Shown: piece after piece, positions 34,775-44,808 of the stretch | Layout of the letters: each line of letters opens with the position of its first letter | How positions within the stretch are numbered: position 1 is the first letter of the stretch | From: an uncultured Lachnospiraceae bacterium | Lineage (GTDB): Bacteria > Bacillota > Clostridia > Lachnospirales > Lachnospiraceae | Length of the DNA stretch: 54,895 nt | Reading direction: 5' to 3' | Assembly (NCBI GenBank): GCA_946557105.1 | Contig: CAMNSZ010000018.1 | Coordinates: 1-54,895 of the forward strand | Notes under the pieces: model-generated | The model's database searches: none | What the model saw: only the letters and a program-made list of their open reading frames with translations | What the model was told of the DNA's origin: nothing | Translations under genes and position numbers: made by a program

Positions 34775-35179
34775 ATGTTAAAGCAAGTTTCAATATATGC
34801 AGAAAATAAAAAAGGAACCATGCAGGCAATCACAGGAATTCTTTTGGAGCAGGAGATAAATATATTAGGCTCCGTTACCAATGACAGCGCTGAATACGGC
34901 ATTATTCGCATGGTGGTATCCGATCCGAATAAGGCGTGCGAGGCATTAAATAAGGCAGGATATTTATCCCGTTTAACTGATGTGATAGGCGTGGAGGTGG
35001 AAGATGAGGTAGGTAATCTGCACAAGCTTCTTTTAGACCTTCAGGAGAGTAATATTAACGTAGATTATATTTATTTGTCCTTTAACAGAGATTCCGGCAA
35101 GCCCATTATGGTATTCCACTGTGAGGATACCGGAGAGGTGAGGGCCTGTCTGATAGGTAAGGGTTATTCCGTTCTGTAG
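34775..35179 (+). CDS. Tandem ACT-domain protein
   Basis: A 134-residue protein made of two ACT folds in tandem (about 1-68 and 70-134). The first opens QVSIYAENKKGTMQAITGIL and the second EDEVGNLHKLLLDLQESNIN, each with the Gly at the ligand-binding turn. ACT domains bind amino acids. With no catalytic domain it is probably a free-standing amino-acid sensor or regulator, as seen in many Clostridia. AGGAAAGGAAGAG precedes the ATG. The rRNA methyltransferase gene follows about 100 nt later. Confidence 0.88.
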   Translation: MLKQVSIYAENKKGTMQAITGILLEQEINILGSVTNDSAEYGIIRMVVSDPNKACEALNKAGYLSRLTDVIGVEVEDEVGNLHKLLLDLQESNINVDYIYLSFNRDSGKPIMVFHCEDTGEVRACLIGKGYSVL

Positions 35180-35278
35180 AGGGAACGGGAAATTGCGCCC
35201 TGCGACAATAGGGGTCGGAGCTTAAAGTATGTCGTAAGGGCTTTTATTACGGTAAACGGTTCTGACAGGGAGGGTGGT

Positions 35279-36805
35279 ATGCTGCCGGAGTTGTTTTTAA
35301 AAAGAATGCAGGAAATGCTGGGAGACGAATATGAGGCTTTCCTGCAAGTCTATGAGCAGGAAAAATATCAGGCGCTGCGCCTGAATGGATTAAAGAAAAA
35401 CAATGACGGGGATAGTGCGGCGAAGGTGTTGGCGCCCCGGGGAGAGGCTTGTGAGGAGCCTCTTTTTTTCCATGGAGAGAAATCAGTGTTTCATTTGAAA
35501 AGCGTGCCTTGGGCGAAGGACGGCTATTATTATGAAAAGGAAGATATGCCGGGCAGGCATCCGTATCATGAGGCAGGGCTTTATTATATTCAGGAGCCCA
35601 GCGCTATGGCGCCGGTCACGCTTTTAGAAGCAAGTCCGGGAGAGAGGGTTCTTGATTTGTGTGCGGCGCCCGGAGGCAAGAGCACGCAGATAGCCGCTGC
35701 AATGCAGGGAGAGGGATTGCTCGTGAGTAATGAGATTCATTCTGCCAGAGCAAGGATTCTCTCGGAAAATATAGAACGAATGGGCGTTCGCAATGCCTGT
35801 GTGACAAATGAGACGCCCAGACGGCTGACGCAAGTATTTCCCCAATTCTTTGATCGTATTTTGGTGGATGCCCCCTGTTCCGGGGAAGGGATGTTCCGCA
35901 AGAACGAGGAAGCGTGTGAGGAATGGAGTCTTGAAAATGTAAAGCTGTGTGCGGACAGACAGGACGAAATCTTGGATTGTGCCGCGCAGATGCTGCTCCC
36001 CGGAGGCAGACTGGTTTATTCTACCTGTACCTTTGCACCTGAGGAAAATGAGGGCAGTATCAGCCGTTTTCTGAAAAGACACCCGGACTTTTCCGTGGCG
36101 GTAATACACAAGGACAGGCTTTTTCATACAGCGGGTAAGGCATATTTGGACGGAAGGCGCGAGTATCTTGAAGGGAGCGAAGAAGCGGGGGCAGATGACG
36201 TACAGGTCAAGGCAAATACCGATTTGTGCGGGGGAGCATCAGGAGAGACAATGAGGCTTTCAGAAACCCTGCGTCTATGGCCCCATCATATTCAGGGAGA
36301 AGGGCATTATGCGGCTGTTTTGGAAAAGGAAGGCTTTGTTCCAGACAACTATTTACCCGCGTCGCCGGGCGGTCCGGTCAAGGAAGCAAGCAGGAAGGAT
36401 TTGGAGGAATTTACGGCGTTTTGCAAGGAATTTTTAAATGTGGAGTTGCCGGGGAAACACATAAAATTTGGAGAACATATTTATTTGGCGCCGGAGTATA
36501 TGCCGGATCTGCAGGGGCTTAAGGTGGTGCGTCCGGGGCTTCACATGGGAACGATGAAGAAGAACCGCTTTGAGCCCTCCCATGCTCTTGCTTTGGCCAT
36601 TGCTCCTATGGATGTAAAAAACGTGTGGAATCTGTCCTCGGAGGATGATGCGGTAAAGGCTTATTTGAACGGACAGACCTTTGCCGCCTCCGGTGAAAAG
36701 GGCTGGTATTTGATTTGTGTGGACGGCTTTAGCCTTGGCTGGGGAAAGCTGGCGGGGGGTATTATGAAAAACCATTATCCGAAGGGCTTGCGAAAAAGCT
36801 TATGA
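35279..36805 (+). CDS. rsmF: RsmF-type rRNA (cytosine-C5) methyltransferase
   Basis: A 508-residue NOL1/NOP2/Sun enzyme. The AdoMet domain (about 100-310) shows VLDLCAAPGGKSTQIAAAM, ILVDAPCSGEGMFRKNEEA and LVYSTCTFAPEENEG, so both catalytic cysteines (DAPCSGEG and STCTF) are present. The C-terminal third (from about 345) contains the RsmF-type PUA-like region (VRPGLHMGTMKKNRFEPSHALALA). It likely methylates 16S rRNA. The RluA-type gene follows 66 nt downstream, forming an rRNA-modification unit. Confidence 0.92.
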   Translation: MLPELFLKRMQEMLGDEYEAFLQVYEQEKYQALRLNGLKKNNDGDSAAKVLAPRGEACEEPLFFHGEKSVFHLKSVPWAKDGYYYEKEDMPGRHPYHEAGLYYIQEPSAMAPVTLLEASPGERVLDLCAAPGGKSTQIAAAMQGEGLLVSNEIHSARARILSENIERMGVRNACVTNETPRRLTQVFPQFFDRILVDAPCSGEGMFRKNEEACEEWSLENVKLCADRQDEILDCAAQMLLPGGRLVYSTCTFAPEENEGSISRFLKRHPDFSVAVIHKDRLFHTAGKAYLDGRREYLEGSEEAGADDVQVKANTDLCGGASGETMRLSETLRLWPHHIQGEGHYAAVLEKEGFVPDNYLPASPGGPVKEASRKDLEEFTAFCKEFLNVELPGKHIKFGEHIYLAPEYMPDLQGLKVVRPGLHMGTMKKNRFEPSHALALAIAPMDVKNVWNLSSEDDAVKAYLNGQTFAASGEKGWYLICVDGFSLGWGKLAGGIMKNHYPKGLRKSL

Positions 36806-36871
36806 AGCCTATAGGAAGCGCTATAGGGGGCAGCTCGATGAAAGGTTTGCAGGGAAGGAACGGATATCGGC

Positions 36872-37588
36872 ATGAAAACGGAAATTCTGTATGAGGACAA
36901 GCATATTATGGTAGTATGGAAGCCTGCAGGTTTGGCAACTCAGAGTGCCAAAGTGGGAGAGCAGGATGTGGTCAGTGAGTTAAAAAAATATTTAACTACA
37001 CAAGAGAAGGCAGGGCAGGCGGTGTATTTAGGCGTTATCCACCGTTTGGATCAGCCGGTGGAAGGTCTATTGGTATTTGCAAAAAAACGGCAGGTGGCAG
37101 CAGAACTGACGTCACAGCTACAAAGGGGGATTCTTGAAAAGCAATATTACGCAGTGCTCTGTGGAAAACCATCCCATGGGGAGGCAGAGCTTGTGGATTA
37201 TTTATATAAGGATAAGAATAATTTTGCCAATGTGGTTACCGAGGCTTGGGAGCAGTATCCTCAGGCAAAGAAAGCAATTTTACAATATAAGGTTTTGGAG
37301 GAGATTATTGTTCCGCAAGAGCTTGCTCTGGCGGATATTCATATTGAGACGGGGCGGTTTCACCAGATAAGGGCGCAGATGGCGCATGCAGGACTGCCTC
37401 TTTTGGGCGACGGCAAATATGGAGGGCAGCAGACGGCTTTGTTAAGCCGCAGCCTTGACGTCTCGCATATTGCTTTATGCGCGTACAGACTGGAATTTTT
37501 ACATCCTGTAAGTAAAAAGCGGTCTTTTTATGAAATGAAGCCGAAAAGCAGAGCATTTTCTTTTTTCCAAATGTATTTATGTAAATAA
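36872..37588 (+). CDS. RluA-family pseudouridine synthase
   Basis: A 238-residue enzyme isomerising uridine in rRNA or tRNA. The catalytic Asp lies in IHRLDQPVEGLLVFAK. The earlier DKHIMVVWKPAGLATQ and the later LADIHIETGRFHQIRAQMAHAGLPLLGDGKYG are the standard RluA motifs. It has no S4 domain, consistent with its short length. The target site cannot be deduced. AAGGAA lies upstream and the gene is probably cotranscribed with rsmF. Confidence 0.92.
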   Translation: MKTEILYEDKHIMVVWKPAGLATQSAKVGEQDVVSELKKYLTTQEKAGQAVYLGVIHRLDQPVEGLLVFAKKRQVAAELTSQLQRGILEKQYYAVLCGKPSHGEAELVDYLYKDKNNFANVVTEAWEQYPQAKKAILQYKVLEEIIVPQELALADIHIETGRFHQIRAQMAHAGLPLLGDGKYGGQQTALLSRSLDVSHIALCAYRLEFLHPVSKKRSFYEMKPKSRAFSFFQMYLCK

Positions 37589-37705
37589 TAGCGCTTTATA
37601 TACCGATATACATTATGTCTAAGCAGGTATTAAAAGCAGCCTGATATCAGAGGAGGAAGGCTCGGTTAGGAAATTCTTTATTATGGAAGAAAAGAGGCGG
37701 ACATT

Positions 37706-38668
37706 ATGAGGGTAGAAAAGAACATTACTGTTTTTACAGGGGATACACGGAATGAAGGCGGCGTTGATAAAGCACAGAGAAATGATTCCGCTCAAGAAAA
37801 AAAGAATAAAACAATTTTTGCAGGAGATCTTAACGGTGACTTTAATCTTCGCGACAGAATACAGCAGAAAAAGGAAGATGCAAGAAAGCAGGCAATGAAG
37901 CTTGTCAGCGACGCGTGGAACAGCGAGCAGGCTATAGAAGACGACCTGAATTCCAGACGTCGGCATATTAAAGAGCTTGAACAGCAAAATGAAGGAATGC
38001 TGGCTGAGATTAAGGATATTGAAAAGCAGCAGGAGGACTTGAAGGGAGTTTATGGGGTTGCGGATGATAGTCAGGAACAAAAGGATTTGGAAATCCTAAG
38101 AAAGAGAAAATATGGGGATGAGCTGACCAAGGAGGAGACCAAGAGGTATGGAGAGATTGCTTCCATGGAGCCAACCGAATATCAGCTAAGACAGTTGGAG
38201 CTGGATGGACTTGCTCAGGACAAAAGGCTTCAGATAGAGAAGAACGAGCAGGGAATTATTGTGGAAAACGCTGTAATCAGGGGTACGAAGCAGGAGCTTA
38301 GAGGCTTGAAAAGGAGTCCTATGCAGGATGCAACCGCGCAGGCGCAGAAGATTATGGAGGCGGCAAGCGACGAGATTGTGGGTATGGTAATGCAGGACGC
38401 AAAGGAGCATTTGGACGAGGAGCAGGCAGAAAGGGAAGAGAAGGCAGAGGATATCAAGGAACAGAGAGAGGAACAGGAGGAGATTCTTGAGAAGCGTCAG
38501 GAGCGAGAGGAAGAACTGGAGGAGCTGACAGAAGCGCTGCCTATGGATGAGATGTTAAAGCTTGAAGACGCCAAGACAGATTTACAGCAAGAAGTACAGA
38601 ATATTGTAGATAAAATGAAGCTGGTTGCCGAAGACATTAAGGGAAGTATGGTGGATGCCAGCATATAA
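37706..38668 (+). CDS. Charged coiled-coil protein of unknown function
   Basis: A 320-residue soluble protein dominated by helices rich in Glu, Lys, Gln and Arg. A short N-terminal stretch (TVFTGDTRNEG, IFAGDLNGDFNLRD) precedes a coiled coil at about 50-115. A middle segment (about 120-205) follows, then a very acidic heptad region (about 225-285, EEQAEREEKAEDIKEQREEQ). It has no membrane segment or signal. The first stretch looks faintly like a calcium loop, but this is weak. It is not a known family to me. GAGG precedes the ATG. Confidence 0.7.
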   Translation: MRVEKNITVFTGDTRNEGGVDKAQRNDSAQEKKNKTIFAGDLNGDFNLRDRIQQKKEDARKQAMKLVSDAWNSEQAIEDDLNSRRRHIKELEQQNEGMLAEIKDIEKQQEDLKGVYGVADDSQEQKDLEILRKRKYGDELTKEETKRYGEIASMEPTEYQLRQLELDGLAQDKRLQIEKNEQGIIVENAVIRGTKQELRGLKRSPMQDATAQAQKIMEAASDEIVGMVMQDAKEHLDEEQAEREEKAEDIKEQREEQEEILEKRQEREEELEELTEALPMDEMLKLEDAKTDLQQEVQNIVDKMKLVAEDIKGSMVDASI

Positions 38669-38814
38669 ATTAAAAAGTGCAAAATGCATTGATATATGAG
38701 TAATATGAATATTATTAAATAAAAAATCTATACTAATTTTTTATGAAGGCCGAGATAGAGGACAAATTTGCGCGATGCGTCTACGCATATAGCGCTTTGG
38801 CATGGAGGATTAGT

Positions 38815-39873
38815 ATGATAGAGCAAATTAAAAAAAGTAAAGTATCAATACTGCTTCTTTTGATAGGAGCAGTATATTTTTTTCTGAAATATATATCCCC
38901 GCTGGTAGCGCCGGTGCTGGTAGCAATGCTTTTTGTGACGATATTCGGGCCTTTTTTAAAAAAAATACAAAAAAAGCTTCACATACACAGACAGATAGGA
39001 GCAATCGGATTGCTTTTGATTGCAGGACTGATATTGGCCGTGCTTGTCTGGATTTTGTTTTCTTGGATTATGAGCGGTCTTCCACAATGGATTGAAAATC
39101 TGGATGTATGGGAAAAAGAAATTACCGTTATTGTAAAGGACGTCTGCGGCGGTATCGGGCAGACCATCGGAATTGACAGCGTTTATTTAGAAAATACGCT
39201 TTTACACAGCATGCAGGAGGGGATCGATTATATACAGCTTCATGCCGTACCGGATGTTATTTCCTATTCTTGGGAGTATGCTAAGCTTTTGGCTGCATTA
39301 GGCGGATTTATGGTGACGTTTATTATAGCGGCGGTGCTTTTGGCGAAAGATTATGACGAAATCATGAATCGTATGCTGGACAGGGAAGAGTGCCACATGA
39401 TGCTGGAGGTTATCTGCGGAATTATTCGTTATATTGCTACTTTTGTGAAGGCGCAGATGATTATTCTGATTATTATTGCAAGTACCTGTGCCGTAACCTT
39501 GGGTATAAGCCGCTTGGAGCACGGAGTTCTTTGGGGTATTCTGGCGGGAATATTGGACGTGCTTCCATTCATCGGAACAGGCGTTGTACTTATTCCTATG
39601 GCGGCGGTGCAGCTGTTTTACGGTAGTTATGGAAAGGCAGTTATTTGTGTTATATTGTATGTAGTGTGCATATTCCTGCGTGAAATTCTCGAGCCCAGAT
39701 TGATTGGGCGAAAAATAGGCGTATCTCCTATTGCCGTGCTCGTATCGCTTTATGCCGGTATTCAGCTTTTCGGGGTATGGGGAATCATCAAGGGTCCGTT
39801 GGGATTTATTATTATTTATCAGACCTATTTAAGCCTGCAAAGGCGCTGGGAGGAGAAAAAAAGCCATAGTTGA
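38815..39873 (+). CDS. AI-2E family transporter
   Basis: A 352-residue membrane protein of the AI-2E/YdiK family. Two N-terminal hairpins (about 9-40 and 60-92) are followed by a soluble loop and then five or six helices (about 150-345). The conserved WGILAGILDVLPFIGTG and PRLIGRKIGVSPIAVLVSLY motifs are near the C-terminus. Some relatives export AI-2, others are Na+/H+ exchangers. luxS in the same window is suggestive but no direct link is visible. The start at 38815 follows GGAGG; the longer reading from 38743 is not supported. Confidence 0.85.
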   Translation: MIEQIKKSKVSILLLLIGAVYFFLKYISPLVAPVLVAMLFVTIFGPFLKKIQKKLHIHRQIGAIGLLLIAGLILAVLVWILFSWIMSGLPQWIENLDVWEKEITVIVKDVCGGIGQTIGIDSVYLENTLLHSMQEGIDYIQLHAVPDVISYSWEYAKLLAALGGFMVTFIIAAVLLAKDYDEIMNRMLDREECHMMLEVICGIIRYIATFVKAQMIILIIIASTCAVTLGISRLEHGVLWGILAGILDVLPFIGTGVVLIPMAAVQLFYGSYGKAVICVILYVVCIFLREILEPRLIGRKIGVSPIAVLVSLYAGIQLFGVWGIIKGPLGFIIIYQTYLSLQRRWEEKKSHS

Positions 39874-39926
39874 CGAAAAATATTTCAAGGCTTATCATAA
39901 ATGTATCAAAAAGGCGGGGTATATTT

Positions 39927-41591
39927 ATGAGCAATCACACGAATCATCGAAAAGTTGAAACGGAATCTGTATGGGAATCCTTTTACGGGTTTTTTCAATA
40001 TTTGTTAAACGGAATTATTTGGATTTATATGTTTTTGATGTTGACGGTTATGCCCTTTTATTATACACAGGGATATGTAACCATTGGAACGGACAAGGCC
40101 GTTTTTTTCTGCCAGTGGAGCGTCAGGCTGGGAAAACTTTTGGCGCCGGTGTTTGCCGCTTATTGTGTGTTGGGATTCATAAGGTATATTCATAAACAAG
40201 GACCGACTGGTATAAAAGCTTTGAAAATGGGTAACCTGCTGTCACTTTGCAGAGGGAGATTTTCCGTTACGGATATTTTTGCGGTGTTTTTTGGCATAAG
40301 TCTTTTATTGTCTTATACCTGTTCCGATTACAAGGAGCAGGCATTATGGGGAGCCGCAGGCTGGTATATGGGACTTATTCCCCAGATAATAATGCTTGTT
40401 GCATATTTTTTGATTTCCAGAGCATGGATCAAGAGTAAACGGTTTTTCTTGTTGCTTTTTTCGGCGTCTGCCGTTGTGTTTGTTTTGGGATATCTGAACC
40501 GTTTCGATATTTACCCTATTGAAATGGAGGCTCAAAATCCTTCTTTTATTTCCACTATAGGCAATGCAAATTGGTATTGCGGCTATTTGGTGTCCGTATT
40601 TTTCGGAGGTATTATAATGCTTTGGCAGGGAGGCTGTAAAAGGTGGCAGAAGGGCTTGTTATGGACGTATGCTTTTATCGGATTTGCCAGTTTGACGACG
40701 CAGGGAAGCGCTAGCGGTATTTTTACAATGGCGGTAATTCTTGTGGTTCTATTTCGGCTTTCCGGTGTTGACGGTAAAAAAATGCAGAATTTCTGGCAGA
40801 TAGCATTAATTTTATCTGGGGCATGCATGTTGACTTATATAATCAGAACGCTGTTTTTTGGAGAAATAAACATAAGGGAAGACTTTGTAAATTTGTTTAC
40901 GGGAAGTGTTTTTGCGGTAATAATGACATTGGTGTCGGTGATACTGTTTATGCTTGTTCTTTATTTGAATGGCAGGGGAAAGTATTCCCAAAAAGCAGGC
41001 GGTTATGCATCAAGGATGATCTTTGGGGCGGTTTTGGCGTTATTCGTGATTTTTACGGCGCTTATTGTATTTAATACTTTGTGTCCGGGTAAAATAAGCG
41101 CTTTGTCAGAGAGCAGGCTGTTTACCTTTTCCCAAAGGTGGGGGAATGACAGGGGGGCAACTTGGACGGCGGGAGTTATGTGCTTTTTAGAGCAGGACGG
41201 TTTACATAAGCTGGTAGGCATAGGACCAGACTGCATGTCGGGCTTTCTGTATCAGGAGGGCAGCGAGGAGCTGCTGGAGCTGGTGAGGAGCCGTTTCGGA
41301 ACGGCTACCCTGACAAACGCCCACAATGAATGGCTCACCGTTTTGGTGGATTTGGGATTATTTGGCGCCGTAAGCTATATCGGAATGATAATAAGCGCTA
41401 TTGTACGTTATATAAAGGCGGGAAAAAAGAATGGAATTGTAGGAGCATGCGGCTTTTGCCTGCTGGCATATACGGTAAACAATATGTTTAGCTTTCAACA
41501 GGTCATGAATATAACTACGATTTTTATTATATGGGGAGTGGGAGAAGCTTACCTTAGAAGCGGCAAAGCTTCTCCTGACTCTGTTACATAA
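39927..41591 (+). CDS. O-antigen ligase-like membrane protein
   Basis: A 554-residue polytopic membrane protein with about 12 helices. The large late extracytoplasmic loop carries RGATWTAGVMCFLEQDG, GIGPDCMSGFLYQEG and TNAHNEWLTVLVDLGLFGA, the Wzy_C/WaaL signature in which the last motif holds the catalytic His. Such enzymes polymerise or ligate surface glycans carried on lipid. No other glycan genes are adjacent. The start is ATG 39927 rather than TTG 39870. It is convergent with the esterase gene, 1 nt apart. Confidence 0.8.
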   Translation: MSNHTNHRKVETESVWESFYGFFQYLLNGIIWIYMFLMLTVMPFYYTQGYVTIGTDKAVFFCQWSVRLGKLLAPVFAAYCVLGFIRYIHKQGPTGIKALKMGNLLSLCRGRFSVTDIFAVFFGISLLLSYTCSDYKEQALWGAAGWYMGLIPQIIMLVAYFLISRAWIKSKRFFLLLFSASAVVFVLGYLNRFDIYPIEMEAQNPSFISTIGNANWYCGYLVSVFFGGIIMLWQGGCKRWQKGLLWTYAFIGFASLTTQGSASGIFTMAVILVVLFRLSGVDGKKMQNFWQIALILSGACMLTYIIRTLFFGEINIREDFVNLFTGSVFAVIMTLVSVILFMLVLYLNGRGKYSQKAGGYASRMIFGAVLALFVIFTALIVFNTLCPGKISALSESRLFTFSQRWGNDRGATWTAGVMCFLEQDGLHKLVGIGPDCMSGFLYQEGSEELLELVRSRFGTATLTNAHNEWLTVLVDLGLFGAVSYIGMIISAIVRYIKAGKKNGIVGACGFCLLAYTVNNMFSFQQVMNITTIFIIWGVGEAYLRSGKASPDSVT

Positions 41592-41592
41592 T

Positions 41593-42612
41593 TTAATTTT
41601 TAAAGATGGCGCGGGCAAAATTATTTAAACCGCTTTTGATTGCCTGTGCGTCATGGTCTGCATCCGGCACTTCATACCAAGTATGAGCCACTTGGTTTGC
41701 TTTAAATATATTATGATAGCTCTCGGGGAACTTGCCTACGGTTCCGTCCTTTGTTCCGCAGCATATCATTAAGACGTCCGGCTCGAATTCTTTACCGGAA
41801 AAGGTAAGCTCACTCTCTTTCATCTGTCCGGGATGAGTCATCGCCCAGTCCTCGCCGGGAGTAAGCCCGGGAGCCGGAGCAATGGCTCCCACGTAGGCGA
41901 ATAAATCAGGTCTGCTCAGACCGATGAACAGCGTCTCCCTGCCGCCCATGGAGAAGCCGGCGATGGCCCTGCTTTCTCTGTCGGAAAGCAGGGAATAATT
42001 TTCTGCCATATAAGGTATAAGGTCATTTACCAAGTCATTTATAAAATTGTCATAGGGTGCGACGCTCTCAGCATTAAATGCGGGCTGCTGCTTGGGATCG
42101 GCGGTAGCATACATGTTGGGGAGCACGACAATCATTTCTTCTGCCAGCCCGTCTGCCGCTAAGTTACCCATTATCTCTACAAGCTTCACATTTTCATCAT
42201 TGCTAAATGAGTATTCGTCTCCGAAAATACCGTGCAGCAGATATAATGCGGGATATTTTTTGGAATCGTCATAGTTTGCGGGAAGCAGAATATTTACGCC
42301 GCGGTCGAGTCCTGTGGTATTTGAGTGATAGGTCCGGTGTACAATAGTTCCGTATGCTACACTGTCTCGTTTTTCGTAAACAGAGGACGGGCAGTCCTCC
42401 ATAATATTTATACCGTTCATAATAATTGTTTCCCTTTCTGCCTCTTGCCTGCTACTGACCTCAACGGCGGAGCCTTCAGCTTCATCCTGCGTGTTGGTAT
42501 TCTCCGCTGTGGTCCTTTGTTGTTTCAGGTCGATAGAGGAATCTGCGTGTGCATTACTGCTGCAGCCCGTAAGCACAAGGGCGGCAAGTAAAGAAGCACA
42601 AAATCTTTTCAT
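41593..42612 (-). CDS. CE1-like secreted esterase lipoprotein
   Basis: A 339-residue alpha/beta-hydrolase. The signal peptide ends in LTGC (Cys17), followed by a Ser/Thr/Glu-rich linker to about 65. The enzyme domain shows YDDSKKYPALYLLHGIFGDEYSF (oxyanion region), AGFSMGGRETLFI (nucleophile elbow G-F-S-M-G) and a late Asp/His pair (CCGTKDG, DADHDAQA). It resembles acetylxylan or feruloyl esterases of family CE1. It is anchored outside the cell. A second CE1-like gene lies 21 nt upstream in the same operon. Confidence 0.85.
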   Translation of the reverse strand: MKRFCASLLAALVLTGCSSNAHADSSIDLKQQRTTAENTNTQDEAEGSAVEVSSRQEAERETIIMNGINIMEDCPSSVYEKRDSVAYGTIVHRTYHSNTTGLDRGVNILLPANYDDSKKYPALYLLHGIFGDEYSFSNDENVKLVEIMGNLAADGLAEEMIVVLPNMYATADPKQQPAFNAESVAPYDNFINDLVNDLIPYMAENYSLLSDRESRAIAGFSMGGRETLFIGLSRPDLFAYVGAIAPAPGLTPGEDWAMTHPGQMKESELTFSGKEFEPDVLMICCGTKDGTVGKFPESYHNIFKANQVAHTWYEVPDADHDAQAIKSGLNNFARAIFKN

Positions 42613-42633
42613 TTTCCTTAGGTTTCCTCCCGT

Positions 42634-43497
42634 CTAAGATTGTGCGGGCTGAAAAAATATCTGCAGGGCATGATAGAGGTGAAGCTGCCATGCTTTCATA
42701 TCGTGAACCCCGCCCGGTATGGTGAAAAAGTCATAATTTTTGCCTTGAACAAGCTGGGGGCACATGGGAACGACTCTGTCCATAATGTCCTTATGCTCCA
42801 GATAAGCAATATCCTTATCTCCGTTACAGCAGAAAAGGTAATCCAGCCGTAAGCCCTTGCTTTCCGCGTCTGCGAGAGTCTTGCGGATACGTTCCACCTC
42901 CGCGTCACGGTTACCGTTAGGCCCGCAGCAGCCGGAGAAGGGACCGTACCATGAGAATAAGTCAAAATTATTGTAAAATGCCGCCCTATAGGTGGTCATG
43001 GAGCCTAAGGAAAGACCTGCAAAAGCTCGGTGACTGCGCGTTTTAATTAGGTTTTCCTCAGATACATCGCCCCCTGCATAGGTAGAAAATGTGGATTCGA
43101 TGGCGGGAATCAGGTCCTTACGCAGCTCGTGGCAAAAGTGCTCGGTGATATGCTCGGCGTTTTTGTCGGCCTCCTCTTCGCCTCTGTAATAGGTTGGAGC
43201 AACGATGATACAAGGCTCGCATATCTTTCTGGCAATCATATTATCCAATATCACAACAGTATCGGGAAACATTTTAAACCACCAGTCCTCGTTGACGCCG
43301 CCGCCGTGCAGAAGGTATAAAACGTTATATTGCTTATCGGAGTCGTATCCGTAAGGCAGGTATACCCATGCTCCTTTATGTAGTGTGTGATTGTTTTCTG
43401 CCTCGTAGGTTTGCGCATCATAAGTAAATCTTTTTACTTCACCATGCATAGTCGTTTCCTGCAACATATTGGCAGGAAGTTCATAAACAAATTCCAT
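42634..43497 (-). CDS. CE1-like esterase, cytoplasmic
   Basis: A 287-residue alpha/beta-hydrolase without signal peptide. Motifs are QYNVLYLLHGGGVNEDWWF, AFAGLSLGSMTTYRAAF (elbow G-L-S-L-G) and a late GGVHDMKAWQLHLYHAL with the catalytic His. It looks like the enzyme class removing acetyl or feruloyl groups from xylan side chains. It is the first gene of a two-gene operon with the lipoprotein esterase, suggesting outside deacylation followed by inside clean-up of imported oligosaccharides. Confidence 0.85.
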   Translation of the reverse strand: MEFVYELPANMLQETTMHGEVKRFTYDAQTYEAENNHTLHKGAWVYLPYGYDSDKQYNVLYLLHGGGVNEDWWFKMFPDTVVILDNMIARKICEPCIIVAPTYYRGEEEADKNAEHITEHFCHELRKDLIPAIESTFSTYAGGDVSEENLIKTRSHRAFAGLSLGSMTTYRAAFYNNFDLFSWYGPFSGCCGPNGNRDAEVERIRKTLADAESKGLRLDYLFCCNGDKDIAYLEHKDIMDRVVPMCPQLVQGKNYDFFTIPGGVHDMKAWQLHLYHALQIFFQPAQS

Positions 43498-43663
43498 AAT
43501 TATAATTCCTTTCTGTCTTAATGGTTAAAAAGTAAATATCATTTTATTTATTGTATCAAATTGCCTCATAATTGACTAGTCGAAAATTAAGCTTCTTTAG
43601 GCGGCAGAGCATAACTGGAAGGGATTATATCGTAGGAAAACTGAAACTCCAAGGCGATAAGCA

Positions 43664-43693
43664 TTGACCTTAAATATTATTTTGAAGTATAAT
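43664..43693 (+). promoter_or_regulatory. Promoter of the FIST-MCP operon
   Basis: TTGACC (43664-43669), an 18-nt spacer and TATAAT (43688-43693) lie 45 nt upstream of the predicted start at 43739. Confidence 0.65.
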
Positions 43694-43738
43694 GTACATT
43701 AGCTGAATGTCAATAATATGGAAGAGAGGAACAAAGCA

Positions 43739-44794
43739 TTGAGACAGTTTTTTGGAATGAGTCAGACCGGAGATTTGAAAGAGGCTGTTCGCGGATTGAG
43801 TAATCCTCAATTGATTATGCTGATATCTAACGGTGAACAGTTTGAAATGCATGTAAAGGAGTTGGAAAAGCTTTACCCCCAGATACCTAGCATAGGATGC
43901 ATCGGTATGAGTTATGACACTAAAATAGTGGAGAAGGGTGTGAGTGTAATCGCCTTTTTAGACGGAGTCAGCGCAGCGGCCAACGTATTGGAAAATGTAT
44001 CTTCCATGCCGGTGAAATACATAAAGCGCTTGGAGCAGGATGTGGAAAAGGTGAACGGCTCGTGGGAGAATACCGTCTGCATTGATTTTTGCTCAGGAAA
44101 CGACGCCTGCGTATTGACTACTATTTACAGCGTATTGAAGTATAAGAATATTTCACTGGTAGGAGGTACGGGGGACGCCGGTAAGGTATCTGCCAACGGT
44201 AAGGTGTATAGCGACGCCGTAGCGTATGCAATTGTCAAAAACAATAACGGAAGAGTAAAAGCTTATAAAGAAAATATTTATCATCAGATGGGAAATTACT
44301 CTTTTATCGCATCAAGAACCGACAAAGCCAACTACACAATAGGGGAATTGAACGGAAGACCTGCAAAGCAGGTATATCAGGATATTCTTCATGTGACGGA
44401 AAAAGAAATTCTGACACAGACCTTCAAGAATCCCTTTGGCAAGGTCAACGGGAACGACACTTGTATCATATCCATAAAGGAGGTTAACGGAAACGCATTG
44501 ACATGCTTCCGTCAGGTAAATGATTCGGATGTACTTATCCTGTTGGAGCTGGGTGATTATCAGGCGATTGTAAGGAATACCATCGAGACAATTCGTAAGG
44601 ATTTCCCCAAAATTTCGGCAGTATTTTCCGTGAACTGTCTGTTCAGGTACTTATTGTTTAACGATAACAACTATATGCAGAAGTATTTGCAGGAAATGTC
44701 GGTCTTAGGCAATCATGCAGGCTTCGTAGGATATGGTGAGCATTATAACAATCGATTTGTCAATCAGTCTATGACTTGCGTTGTATTTGAATAA
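43739..44794 (+). CDS. FIST-domain signalling protein
   Basis: A 351-residue soluble protein with FIST_N and FIST_C domains, which bind small ligands such as amino acids and relay signals. FIST_N features are [20 protein letters not shown] and [17 protein letters not shown] features are [17 protein letters not shown] and [16 protein letters not shown] plus a C-terminal [12 protein letters not shown] prefer the TTG at 43739 because AGAGAGGA lies 8 nt upstream; the alternative ATG at 43718 lacks a ribosome site. It is followed 14 nt later by a soluble chemoreceptor-like gene, giving a sensor-transducer pair. Confidence 0.85.
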   Translation: MRQFFGMSQTGDLKEAVRGLSNPQLIMLISNGEQFEMHVKELEKLYPQIPSIGCIGMSYDTKIVEKGVSVIAFLDGVSAAANVLENVSSMPVKYIKRLEQDVEKVNGSWENTVCIDFCSGNDACVLTTIYSVLKYKNISLVGGTGDAGKVSANGKVYSDAVAYAIVKNNNGRVKAYKENIYHQMGNYSFIASRTDKANYTIGELNGRPAKQVYQDILHVTEKEILTQTFKNPFGKVNGNDTCIISIKEVNGNALTCFRQVNDSDVLILLELGDYQAIVRNTIETIRKDFPKISAVFSVNCLFRYLLFNDNNYMQKYLQEMSVLGNHAGFVGYGEHYNNRFVNQSMTCVVFE

Positions 44795-44808
44795 GGGAGG
44801 GAAGAAAA

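Noticed and set aside
37841..37870. Dockerin or EF-hand calcium loop in the coiled-coil protein (GDLNGDFNLRD)
   Set aside because: Only a single short resemblance, without the second loop or a signal peptide expected for a dockerin.
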